Shown piece by piece: positions 46,903-57,652 of a stretch of 64,000 nt of DNA. A program made the translations under genes and the position numbers. The first letter of the stretch is position 1. Each line of letters opens with the position of its first letter. The notes beneath the pieces were generated by a model. The model did no database searches. It worked only from the letters and a program-made list of their open reading frames with translations, and was not told the DNA's origin. This DNA comes from Salvelinus alpinus (lineage: Eukaryota; Chordata; Actinopteri; Salmoniformes; Salmonidae): NCBI RefSeq assembly GCF_045679555.1, contig NC_092096.1, forward strand, positions 22,351,211 to 22,415,210. The letters are read 5' to 3'.

Positions 46903-48046
46903 TTGTGGCTGATCTATTCAACAAGTTAACCAGAGAGAGAGACACACTGACCTGACCAGTTCTGTTTTGCTCTTGGCAAGTGGTCCGAATCACGAGTTAT
47001 TATGAGAATGTAATTGATAGCCAATGTTGCTCGAATTAAACCACTCAGCATGCCATGTAGGCTAAATCAACGTGTTGAAATACAACCCAACAAATGGAAC
47101 CGAAAGTTTAACTATTTTCCTGCGGTTGCTGATGTCACAGATGTAAGGTGCTGAAAGGACAGCTCCCTCGCTTTGAAAGCGCATCTCGCGTCATTGTGAA
47201 ACCAGATCGAAGATAATTCCTATAAATAATTGCACAATGAAATGTAGGACCACACTCTGTGATGGAAATAGAACGGGAACCACGTGAGACATGTTTTTCA
47301 GTCAAGCAATCTGACCTGTTGAGAACACTCACGTTCAACATCTTATTTCGGCGAATCATAAAAGCTGAAAAAAGTTGCACTAGATATTCGTTGGCATAGA
47401 TTTCAACTATTTTGATTGCCAATCCAATAATGAGTGATCGTTGCTACATAGCAACATGAGCACGTGTGAGAGGATCGCTAGTAACACGGACGCACACACA
47501 CACTATAGCAACAGACAACCTGTGTACAGAAAGGGAGAGGGTGTGCCCTTGACGTCGTTTCTCGTCAAAGACTCACATTTCGGAGAGAACCATATCCAGG
47601 TTTGCTTACTTGCTATTCATCACGGCATTGTCATGACCTTTAACAAAAAGGGCACAGAGCTCAAGGTTACAAATCAATAATTGGAATGGTTTCGTTTGAC
47701 TTCACCTGTCCAAGTGTTGAGCGGAGAAGAGAGTAAAGACACCCCCAAGGCACACATAACCGGCGCTGCCTGTGCTTGGAGCTACTGGCTGACAGATCCT
47801 TCGCACAAGGAGGAACTAGAGGGAGTCTGACACGCGATAAGATCCTCTCTTCCAACTCACCAACAACGATGAGATTGGTAAAGCACTTTCACCGAGCGTA
47901 ATGAGAGCTCCAGGCTGAATTTGGAGTGGCTGCTCTCAGCTGAATCCAAAAGGGCTTTCGTGAGATTTTCTAACCAAACTGGGTGTGTACAGCACCGTGC
48001 CCGCTGTTACTCTGGACTGCACTCGATATACCTTATTTACCAAGTC
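46903..48046. other. Upstream region of the kcnc2-like gene
   Basis: About 1.1 kb with no coding frame that resembles a gene. The 47870-48046 stretch is probably 5' UTR. No TATA box or other clear promoter element can be assigned. Confidence 0.4.
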
Positions 48047-48094
48047 ATGTCTTATACAGAGCGATGGGTAAGTTCGACGACAACGAGAGGATAA
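48047..48094 (+). promoter_or_regulatory. Short uORF overlapping the kcnc2-like start
   Basis: An ATG 17 bases before the main ATG opens a 15-codon frame ([15 protein letters not shown]) that ends at a TAA inside the main coding sequence (48092-48094). Overlapping uORFs usually reduce translation of the main frame, if this part is in the mRNA. Confidence 0.5.
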
Positions 48095-48615
48095 TCCTCA
48101 ACGTTGGGGGAACCAGGCACGAGACGTACAAGAACACGCTGAGGACACTGCCGGGGACTCGGCTGGCCCTTCTTGCCTCCGATTCTGACATCGAGTCCGT
48201 TTTGGATCAGCTGCAACAAGTCCCCGGCTTCATAGAGTACAACACGCGGAACAACGAATACTTTTTTGACCGCCACCCAGGGGTATTCGCTTATGTCCTT
48301 AACTACTATCGAACCGGGAAACTCCATTGCCCAGCAGATGTTTGTGGTCCGCTGTTCGAGGAAGAGCTGTCCTTCTGGGGAATCGATGAGACGGACGTGG
48401 AGCCATGCTGCTGGATGACCTATCGCCAACACAGGGACGCCGAGGAGGCGCTCGACGTGTTCGACATAAACGTTGACAATGGAGACGACGACGAAGAGAC
48501 GGGGAAAAGACTCGGAATTGAGGAAGTGGTTGATCCTAATATCAGCCGCTGGAAAAAGTGGAGACCTGTGATTTGGAATCTATTTGAGGATCCCTATTCT
48601 TCCAGAGCGGCAAGG
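48064..48615 (+). CDS. kcnc2: Kv3-type voltage-gated K+ channel, first coding exon
   Basis: 184 codons from ATG (48064) to a donor GTAAGA at 48616. It encodes the cytoplasmic T1 tetramerisation domain: [16 protein letters not shown], then [20 protein letters not shown]. The zinc-binding HX5CX20CC motif follows (HCPADVC, 20 residues, then CC). After [14 protein letters not shown] comes an acidic linker, then [12 protein letters not shown] just before the first membrane segment, where Kv3 genes have an intron. MGKxxxNERxILNVGG, LALLAS, KRLGIE and SSRAAR favour KCNC2 (Kv3.2) over the other Kv3 genes. No lesion is seen. The S1-S6 exons lie beyond the window. Confidence 0.87.
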
Positions 48616-50156
48616 GTAAGAGCGCGCGCTTGTGTGGAGAGCTCACATAACAGTCCATGCACAACAAGTTCCCCCGATTCCTTCTTTGCACAGAAAAGTG
48701 TAATTACATTAGACATCAATTCCTCCTAATAAAATAAAAATGATTACACAAATATAACATACATTATACATTATTAACATTTTTAAATTCGTTGTAAGGG
48801 ACATAGGTTGTCTGCTTATTCACATTTCAGTGTGCATAAAATATGATTTCCCCACGACTGCTTTCATAAACACATTTTAAACTTGAATATAGTTCAATAA
48901 TTAAACTCGATATTTTTCCTCTTTTTGTCATACACAAGTATGCATCTAAACATATCAATGCACTATACTTGTGGTGCGTAAATACATATTTAAGTTAAAC
49001 TACACTACCGATCCATGATAATGAGAATAAGTAGAAATATTTAACGAATTAGATGACAGTTTTTTTTCCTGATACCACCAAATGAGTTTTTTTTCTTCTG
49101 TCGGTTGTGTTTGTTTGATATTGAGCATGACGTGTGATAGAGGGGTGATGGAATGGTCCATCGCTCAACAGAGATAGGCTAATGTAGAACCTGTGGTTAG
49201 ACACACCACCATATTACCAAATCGAGCCATTTATCTGCTGTCCTACACCAGAAACATTACGTATTTGTACCATTTATCTGCAGTCCTACACCAGAAACAT
49301 TACGTATTTGGCCTTAAGCCTACATTTACGAACAAGATTCGGGCGGTTATTTATTTAAAATTATTAATTCATTTCAAAATATAAGTTTAAAACATATCAA
49401 TTAATTTTAAATGTTTACCGCAGTAACTCACAACATGAGCCTAAATTCGATTATTGCAACAATGTAAACATGACCTTGAATTGATTGTTTTTGATTGAAA
49501 TGCTCATGGGCAATTTTACCTGTTGGAGTGAGATGTGCCCCGCATATTAATAGCCTGTGAGAGAAAGTATTTCAGAATCTTTACGTATCGCAGAGGGCAT
49601 TAGACTAATTGTCACTTACAATTGACTCTTTTGCATACTTGGTTATCTATCAGTTATTTATTGTTGATTTAAGTCGAATTCTATAGGTTGCTGTCAATCA
49701 TTTGTTCATTGTACACCTGGCAAACGTGTCTTCTCTTACTGAAATGTTAGGGTGAGCCTCCTACATATATATCTACCTATCAGTCCACACCTTATCCATG
49801 CGAACTGTATGCTCACATGACCAGTGAAGGACCTGGGTTTACTGGCCTGCAGTTGTTTTGCTCAATAGGCAGTAAATAACCATCTTATTGGCCGACTGGC
49901 TGTGGAGTCAGCGCTCCAGAGGCTCCTGGCCACTGTCATGTCACAATGTGTACCCCATCCTTTTCAGACTCTAATATGACCTCCTGTCTCATCTCCCTCC
50001 TGCCTAAACGGCCTTGTTTATATCCAGCTCATCTCTCACTGGCAGGAGGCCCATTAATAGCATATCCCTGGGGAGATTGTGCTGATGATGGTGCCTTGAA
50101 ACAGACAGGTCCGTCTTGAGCTAATAGAATAATGAAGCCAGCAAAGCTTGTCACTC
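48616..50156. other. kcnc2-like intron, first part
   Basis: No coding exon is recognised. A two-copy tandem duplication of about 41 bp (CATTTATCTGCTGTCCTACA with ACCAGAAACATTACGTATTT) lies at 49228-49311. The rest is AT-rich unique-looking sequence. Confidence 0.55.
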
Positions 50157-50265
50157 AGAGTAGGAGTGCTGATCTAGGATCAGATCCCCACTACCCATGT
50201 AATCATTTTCCATTATGATCGAAAAGGCACAACTGATCCTATATCCGTCCTGGGCTAAAGGCTAG
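50157..50265. repeat. Fold-back MITE, decayed
   Basis: GTAGGAGTGCTGATCTAGGA at the left is partly mirrored by GATCCTATATCCGTCC at the right, with CATTTTCCATTATGATCG between. It resembles a common fish hairpin repeat. Confidence 0.55.
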
Positions 50266-50401
50266 CGCTACCGCTTACAATGAACGGGACATGGACATGG
50301 ACTCATGCAATAAATCCCACTACGACCTCTGACGAGAGACATCAAACATGCAAAATGACAATATAGGAGGAAGGTCGCTTCGAGGAATATAACATTGTAC
50401 A

Positions 50402-51789
50402 TTGCGTGAAAGCCCATATGACTGTGTGATCTCGCTTTCCATGGCCGATGTGAGCAAAACGTTAAAACAGGTTAACAATCATAAGGCCGCCAGGCCAGAT
50501 GGAATACCAGGGCGTGTTCTCAAAGCACGCGCAGACCAGCTGGCAGGTGTCTTCACAGACATTTTCAATCTCTCCTTGTCCCAGTCTGTAATCCCAACAT
50601 CATTTTAATTGACCACCGTTGTCCCTGTTCCCAAGAGCTCCAAGGTAACCTAACTAAATGACAATCGCCCTGTAGCACTCACATCTGTAATTATGAAGTG
50701 CTTTGAAAGGCTGGTCATGTCACACAACAACACCATGGCCGTGCATGACTCCAACACCATCATCATGAGTCAGCCAACAGGGAGGAGGTCAGAGACTTAG
50801 CAGTGTGGTGCTAGGACAACAATCTCTCCCTCTATGTTAGTAAGACCAAGGAGCTGATTGTGGACTACAGGGAGGAGGTCAGAGACTTAGCAGTGTGGTG
50901 CTAGGACAACAATCTCTCCCTCTATGTCAGTAAGACCAAGGAGCTGATTGTGGACTACAGGGAGGAGGTCAGAGATTTAGCAGTGTGGTGCTAGGACAAC
51001 AATCTCTCCCTCTATGTCAGTAAGACCAAGGAGCTGATTGTGGACTACAGGGAGGAGGTCAGAGACTTAGCAGTGTGGTGCTAGGACAACAATCTCTCCC
51101 TCTATGTCAGTAAGACCAAGGAGCTGATTGTGGACTACAGGGAGGAGGTCAGAGACTTAGCAGTGTGGTGCTAGGACAACAATCTCTCCCTCAATGTCAG
51201 TAAGACCAAGGAGCTGATTGTGGACTACAGGGAGGAGGTCAGAGACTTAGCAGTGTGGTGCTAGGACAACAATCTCTCCCTCTATGTCAGTAAGACCAAG
51301 GAGCTGATTGTGGACTACAGGGAGGAGGTCAGAGACTTAGCAGTGTGGTGCCAGGACAACAATCTCTCCCTCTATGTCAGTAAGACCAAGGAGCTGATTG
51401 TGGACTATAGAAGAAAGAGGGGAGAGCACACTCCCATCCACATCGACAGAGCTTTTGTGGAGCGGGTCGAGAGCTTCAAGTTCCTTGGTGTCCACATCAT
51501 TAAGGACTTAAAATGGTCCACACACACCCGCACAGTTATGAAGAGGGCACGACAACAGCTCTTTCCCCTCAGGAGGCTGAAAAGATTTGTCATGGGCCCT
51601 CAGATCCTCAAAAAGTTCTACAGCTGCACCATCGAGAGCATCTTGACTGGCTGCATCACCACCTGGTATGGCAATATCACCGCCCTTGACAGCAAAGCGC
51701 TACAAAGGGTGGTGCGGACCGGAAAACGGTATCGAAGCGTTGGCTCTCAGACCAACAAGCTCAGAGACAGCTTCTACCCCAAGCTATAA
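50402..51789 (+). pseudogene. LINE reverse transcriptase, internally deleted and amplified
   Basis: 50402-50608 encodes an RT start ([20 protein letters not shown]) and [15 protein letters not shown]-type sequence. 51310-51789 encodes the end, with DLAVWCQDNNLSLYVSKTKE, VESFKFLGVHI and a C-terminal ALQRVVRTGKRY. The catalytic YADD/FADD region is deleted. The middle holds seven in-frame 90-bp repeats. It belongs to the Rex1/CR1-like group by the KFLGVHI and VSKTKELIVDY segments. Confidence 0.8.
50780..51410 (+). repeat. 90-bp tandem repeat within the RT coding sequence
   Basis: Seven copies of a 90-bp unit (30 codons, REEVRDLAVWC-x-DNNLSLYVSKT and on to ELIVDY), nearly identical. Six copies have TAG at position x and the last has CAG (Gln). 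The array therefore amplified a unit that already carried a stop. Confidence 0.95.
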
Positions 51790-51849
51790 GGTTGCTAAAT
51801 AGCCAGAATGCGAAATAGTCAATTAATGTTACCTGAACTGTCTGCACTG

Positions 51850-52075
51850 ACTCTATCTTGCCCTGACCCTGTGCACATCCACTTTATATACACACAATAT
51901 ACACACTCACTCACACACACTAAGCTTTTAAACCCTCACATATTCACAAACACTACACACACACACGCATACCGACACAACACAAACACACACACACGCA
52001 TACCGACACAACACAAACACACACACATACATACATACACGCACATTCACACAGACACACTTTTACACTCATTAT
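51850..52075. repeat. CA-rich tract with short tandem units
   Basis: ACACACACGCATACCGACAC and following bases are repeated twice (51958-52016) within a broader (CA)-rich region of the LINE 3' UTR. Confidence 0.8.
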
Positions 52076-52099
52076 TTGCTGCTGCTACTCCGCTCTTTA

Positions 52100-52225
52100 T
52101 TTTACCCTTATTATTATCTATCCTGATGCCTAGTCACTTTACACTGCCTTCATGTACATATCTACCTCAAATACCTTATTATTATCTATCCTGATGCCTA
52201 GTCACTTTTCCTCTGCATTCATGCA
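52100..52225. repeat. 68-bp array, left part
   Basis: About 1.8 units of the 68-bp repeat TACATATCTACCTCAAATAC, CTTATTATTATCTATCCTGA, TGCCTAGTCACTTTACCCTG, CCTTCATG, cut from the main array by a Tc1 insertion. Confidence 0.9.
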
Positions 52226-53830
52226 CAGTGGGGCAAAAAAGTATTTAGTCAGCCACCAATTGTGCAAGTTCTCCCACTTAAAAAGATGAGAGAGGCCTGT
52301 AATTTTCATCATAGGTACACTTCAACTATGACAGACAAAATGAGAAAAGAAAATCCAGAAAATCACATTGTAGGATTTTTAATGAATTTATTTGCAAATT
52401 ATGGTGGAAAATAAGTATTTGGTCACCTACAAACAAGCAAGATTTCTGGATCTCACAGACCTGTAACTTCTTCTTTAAGAGGCTCCTCTGTCCTCCACTC
52501 GTTACCTGTATTAATGGCACCTGTTTGAACTTGTTATCAGTATAAAAGACACCTGTCCACAACCTCAAACAGTCACAATCCAAACTCCACTATGGCCAAG
52601 ACCAAAGAGCTGTCAAAGGACACCAGAAACAAAATTGTAGACCTGCACCAGGCTGGGAAGACTGAATCTGCAATAGGTAAGCAGCTTGGCTTGAAGAAAT
52701 CAACTGTGGGAGCAATTATTAGGAAATGGAAGACATACAAGACCACTGATAATCTCCCTCGATCTGGGGCTCCACGCAAGATCTCACCCCGTGGGGTCAA
52801 AATGATCACAAGAACGGTGAGAAAAAAATCCCAGAACCACACGGGGGGACCTAGTGAATGACCTGCAGAGAGCTGGGACCAAAGTAACAAAGCCTACTAT
52901 CAGTAACACACTACGCCGCCAGGGACTCAAATCCTGCAGTGCCAGACGTGTCCCCCTGCTTAAGCCAGTACATGTCCAGGCCCATCTGAAGTTTGCTAGA
53001 GAGCATTTGGATGATCCAGAAGAAGATTGGGAGAATGTCATATGGTCAGATGAAACCAAAATAGAACTTTTTGGTAAAAACTCAACTCGTCGTGTTTGGA
53101 GGACAAAGAATGCTGAGTTGCATCCAAAGAACACCATACCTACTGTGAAGCATGGGGGTTGGAACATCATGCTTTGGGGCTGTTTTTCTGCAAAGGGACC
53201 AGGACGACTGATCCGTGTAAAGGAAAGAATGAATGGGGCCATGTATCGTGAGATTTTGAGTGAAAACCTCCTTCCATCAGCAAGGGCATTGAAGATGAAA
53301 CGTGGCTGGGTCTTTCAGCATGACAATGATCCCAAACACACCGCCCGGGCAACGAAGGAGTGGCTTCGAAAGAAGCATTTCAAGGTCTGGAGTGGCCTAG
53401 CCAGTCTCCATATCTCAACCCCATAGAAAATCTTTGGAGGGAGTTGAAAGTGCGTGTTGCCCAGCAACAGCCCCAAAACATCACTGCTCTAGAGGAGATC
53501 TGCATGGAGGAATGGGCCAAAATACCAGCAACAGTGTGTGAAAACCTTGTGAAGACTTACAGAAAACGTTTGACCTCTGTCATTGCCAACAAATGGTATA
53601 TAACAAAGTATTGAGATAAACTTTTGTTATTGACCAAATACTTATTTTCCACCATAATTTGCAAATAAATTCATAAAAAATCCTACAATGTGATTTTCTG
53701 GATTTTTCTTTCTCATTTTGTCTGTAATAGTTGAAGAGTACCTATGATGAAAATTACAGGCCTCTCTCATCTTTTTAAGTGGGAGAACTTGCACAATTGG
53801 TGGCTGACTAAATACTTTTTTAACCCACTG
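52226..53830 (+). mobile_element. Tc1-like transposon (GGGGCAAAAAAGTATTTAGT family), copy 1
   Basis: A 1605-bp element with ends CAGTGGGGCAAAAAAGTATT and a slightly mutated complement (AATACTTTTTTAACCCACTG), inserted in the 68-bp array. The left TA is CA. It is the same family as 56072-57652. Confidence 0.94.
52592..53614 (+). pseudogene. Tc1-like transposase with two single-base indels
   Basis: Starts [20 protein letters not shown]. One extra A in an A-run at about 52825 and one missing C near 53387 shift the frame, giving open parts 52592-52861, 52854-53426 and 53360-53614. Otherwise it matches the intact copy at 56438 almost throughout. The usual Pro in LNPIENLW is kept. Confidence 0.93.
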
Positions 53831-55757
53831 TACATATCTACCTCAAATACCTTATTATTATCTATCCTGATGTCTAGTCACTTTACCTTGCCTTCATGTA
53901 CATATCTACCTCAAATACCTTATTATTATCTATCCTGATGCCTAGTCACTTTACCCTGCCTTCATGTACACATCTACCTCAAATACCTTATTATTTTCTA
54001 TCCTGATGCCTAGTCACTTTACACTGCCTTCATGTACATATCTACCTCAAATACCTTATTATTATCTATCCTGATGCTTAGTCACTTTACCCTGCCTTCA
54101 TGTACACATCTACCTCAAATACCTTATTATTTTCTATCCTGATGCCTAGTCACGTTACCCTGCCTTCATGTACACATCTACCTCAAATACCTTATTATTA
54201 TCTATCCTGATGCTTAGTCACTTTATCCTGCCTTCATGTACACATCTACCTCAAATACCTTATTATTATCTATCCTGATGCCTAGTCACTTTACCCTGCC
54301 TTCATGTACATATCTACCTCAAATACCTTATTATTATCTATCCTGATGCTTAGTCACTTTACCCTGCCTTCATGTACACATCTACCTCAAATACCTTATT
54401 ATTATCTATCCTGATGCTTAGTCACTTTACACTGCCTTCATGTACATATCTACCTCAAATACCTTATTATTATCTATCCTGATGCTTAGTCACTTTACCC
54501 TGCCTTCATGTACACATCTACCTCAAATACCTTATTATTATCTATCCTGATGCCTAGTCACTTTACCATGCCTTCATGTACATATCTACCTCAAATACCT
54601 TATTATTATCTATCCTGATGTTTAGTAACTTCACACTGCCTTCATGTACATATCTACCTCAAATACCTTATTATTATCTATCCTGATGCCTAGTCACTTT
54701 ACCCTGCCTTCATGTGCACATCTACCTCAAATACCTTATTATTATCTATCCTGATGCTTAGTCACTTTACACTGCCTTCATGTACATATCTACCTCAAAT
54801 ACCTTATTATTATCTATCCTGATGCTTAGTCACTTTACCCTGCCTTCATGTACAAATCTACCTCAAATACCTTATTATTATCTATCCTGATGCTTAGTCA
54901 CTTTGCACTGCCTTCATGTACATATCTACCTCAAATACCTTATTATTATCTATCCTGATGCCTAGTCACTTTACCATGCCTTCATGTACACATCTACCTC
55001 AAATACCTTATTATTATCTATCCTGATGCTTAGTCACTTTACCCTGCCTTCATGTACACATCTACCTCAAATACCTCATTATTATCTATCCTGATGCTTA
55101 GTCACTTTACCCTGCCTTCATGTACATATCTACCTCAAATACCTTATTATTATCTATCCTGATGCTTAGTCACTTTACCCTGCCTTCATGTACATATCTA
55201 CCTCAAATACCTTATTATTATCTATCCTGATGCTTAGTCACTTTACCCTGCCTTCATGTACATATCTACCTCAAAAACCTTATTATTATCTATCCTGATG
55301 CCTAGTCACTTTACCCTGCCTTCATGTACATATCTACCTCAAATACCTTATTATTATCTATCCTGATGCTTAGTCACTTTACCCTGCATTCATGTACATA
55401 TCTACCTCAAATACCTTATTATTATCTATCCTGATGCTTAGTCACTTTACCCTGCCTTCATGTACATATCTACCTCAAATACCTTATTATTATCTATCCT
55501 GATGCTTAGTCACTTTACCATGCCTTCATGTACACATCTACCTCAAATACCTTATTATTATCTATCCTGATGCCGAGTCACTTTACCCTGCCTTCATGTA
55601 CACATCTACCTCAAATACCTTATTATTATCTATCCTGATGTTTAGTCACTTCACACTGCCTTCATGTACATATCTACCTCAAATACCTTATTATTATCTA
55701 TCCTGATGCCTAGTCACTTTACCCTGCCTTCATGTACACATCTACCTCAAATACATT
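53831..55757. repeat. 68-bp minisatellite, main block
   Basis: About 28 tandem copies of the 68-bp unit, with alternating TGCCTAG/TGCTTAG and TACATATC/TACACATC variants. The unit is a segment of a LINE 3' UTR (compare TTATCTATCCTGTTGCCTAG at 14583). Confidence 0.96.
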
Positions 55758-56071
55758 GTACCTCTGCACATTGATCTGGTACTGGTACTTCCCGTATATA
55801 GCTCCACATTGATCTGGTACTGGTACTCCCTGTAAATAGCTATACATTGATTAGGTACTGATACTCCCGGTAAATAGCTCCACATCGATCTGGTACTGGT
55901 ACTCCCTATATATAGCTCCACATTGATCTGGTACTGGTACTTCCTGTATATAGCTCCACATTGATCTGGTACTGATACTCCCTGCATATACTGTAGCTCC
56001 ACATTGATCTGGTACTGGTACTTCCTGTATATAGCTCCACATTGATCTAGTACTGGTACTCCTTGTATATA
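55758..56071. repeat. 38-bp array, left part
   Basis: About eight copies of the 38-bp unit (AGCTCCACATTGATCTGGTA, CTGGTACTCCCTGTATAT). The first follows CATTGTACCTCTGCACATTG, the unexpanded LINE 3' UTR junction. It is split from the main array by the Tc1 element at 56072. Confidence 0.93.
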
Positions 56072-57652
56072 CAGTGAGGCAAAAAAGTATTTAGTCAGCC
56101 ACCAATTGTGCAAGTTCTCCCACTTAAAAAGATGAGAGAGGCCTGTAATTTTCCTCATAGGTACACTTCAACTATGACAGACAAAATGAGAAAAAGAATT
56201 CCAGAAAATCACATTGTAGGATTTTTAATGAATTTATTTGCAAATTATGGTGGAAAATAAGTATTTGGTCACCTACAAACAAGCAAGATTTCTGGCTCTC
56301 ACAACCCTGTAACTTCTTCTTTAAGAGGCTCCTCTGTCCTCCACTCGTTACCTGTATTAATGGCACCTGTTTGAACTTGTTATCAGTATAAAAGACACCT
56401 GTCCACAACCTCAAACAGTCACACTCCAAACTCCACTATGGCCAAGACCAAAGAGCTGTCAAAGGACACCAGAAACGAAATTGTAGACCTGCACCAGGCT
56501 GGGAAGACTGAATCTGCAATAGGTAAGCAGCTTGGCTTGAAGAAATCAACTGTGGGAGCAATTATTAGGAAATGGAAGACATACAAGACCACTGATAATC
56601 TCCCTCGATCTGGGGCTCCACGCAAGATCTCACCCCGTGGGGTCAAAATGATCACAAGAACGGTGAGAAAAAATCCCAGAACCACACGGGGGGACCTAGT
56701 GAATGACCTGCAGAGAGCTGGGACCAAAGTAACAAAGCCTACCATCAGTAACACACTACGCCGCCAGGGACTCAAATCCTGCAGTGCCAGACGTGTCCCC
56801 CTGCTTAAGCCAGTACATGTCCAGGCCCGTCTGAAGTTTGCTAGAGAGCATTTGGATGATCCAGAAGAAGATTGGGAGAATGTCATATGGTCAGATGAAA
56901 CCAAAATAGAACTTTTTGGTAAAAACTCAACTCGTCGTGTTTGGAGGACAAAGAATGCTGAGTTGCATCCAAAGAACACCATACCTACTGTGAAGCATGG
57001 GGGTGGAAACATCATGCTTTGGGGCTGTTTTTCTGCAAAGGGACCAGGACGACTGATCCGTGTAAAGGAAAGAATGTATGGGGCCATGTATTGTGAGATT
57101 TTGAGTGAAAACCTCCTTCCATCAGCAAGGGCATTGAAGATGAAACGTGGCTGGGTCTTTCAGCATGACAATGATCCCAAACACACCGCCCGGGCAACGA
57201 AGGAGTGGCTTCGTAAGAAGCATTTCAAGGTCCTGGAGTGGCCTAGCCAGTCTCCAGATCTCAACCACATAGAAAATCTTTGGAGGGAGTTGAAAGTCCG
57301 TGTTGCCCAGCAACAGCCCCAAAACATCACTGCTCTAGAGGAGATCTGCATGGAGGAATGGGCCAAAATACCAGCAACAGTGTGTGAAAACCTTGTGAAG
57401 ACTTACAGAAAACGTTTGACCTCTGTCATTGCCAACAAAGGGTATATAACAAAGTATTGAAATAAACTTTTGTTATTGACCAAATACTTATTTTCCATCA
57501 TAATTTTCAAATAAATTCATTAAAAATCCTACAATGTGATTTTCTGTCATAGTTGAAGTGTACCTATGATGAAAATTACAGGCCTCTCTCATCTTTTTAA
57601 GTGGGAGAACTTGCACAATTGGTGGCTGACTAAATACTTTTTTGCCCCACTG
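56072..57652 (+). mobile_element. Tc1-like transposon with intact transposase frame, copy 2
   Basis: A 1581-bp element flanked by TA. The outer 80 bp of the two ends match with only about two differences (CAGTGAGGC versus CAGTGGGGC; TTTTCCTC versus TTTTCATC). The inverted arms extend to about 200 bp and contain inner direct repeats (AAGTATTTGGTCA). The right arm lacks about 25 bp present in the left. It is inserted in the 38-bp array. Confidence 0.96.
56438..57460 (+). CDS. Tc1-like DDE transposase, full-length 340-residue frame
   Basis: The ATG at 56438 opens an uninterrupted frame of 340 codons, the normal length for Tc1 transposases. An N-terminal helix-turn-helix region ([20 protein letters not shown]) and a second DNA-binding segment ([20 protein letters not shown]) precede the catalytic core. 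The triad is D153 ([11 protein letters not shown]), D244 ([12 protein letters not shown]) and E279 (IENLWRELK), with 34 residues between D244 and E279 (DD34E). One unusual residue is His277 in DLNHIENLW, where relatives, including the copy at 52592, have Pro. It catalyses cut-and-paste transposition at TA sites if active. Confidence 0.93.
   Translation: MAKTKELSKDTRNEIVDLHQAGKTESAIGKQLGLKKSTVGAIIRKWKTYKTTDNLPRSGAPRKISPRGVKMITRTVRKNPRTTRGDLVNDLQRAGTKVTKPTISNTLRRQGLKSCSARRVPLLKPVHVQARLKFAREHLDDPEEDWENVIWSDETKIELFGKNSTRRVWRTKNAELHPKNTIPTVKHGGGNIMLWGCFSAKGPGRLIRVKERMYGAMYCEILSENLLPSARALKMKRGWVFQHDNDPKHTARATKEWLRKKHFKVLEWPSQSPDLNHIENLWRELKVRVAQQQPQNITALEEICMEEWAKIPATVCENLVKTYRKRLTSVIANKGYITKY

Noticed and set aside
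47983-48063. N-terminal extension of the Kv3 frame
   Set aside because: The extension has no ATG in frame and no resemblance to Kv3. [16 protein letters not shown] is the usual family start.
55742-56158. A 138-codon minus-strand frame
   Set aside because: It spans the boundary of the 38-bp array and the Tc1 arm and has only repeat-derived sequence.
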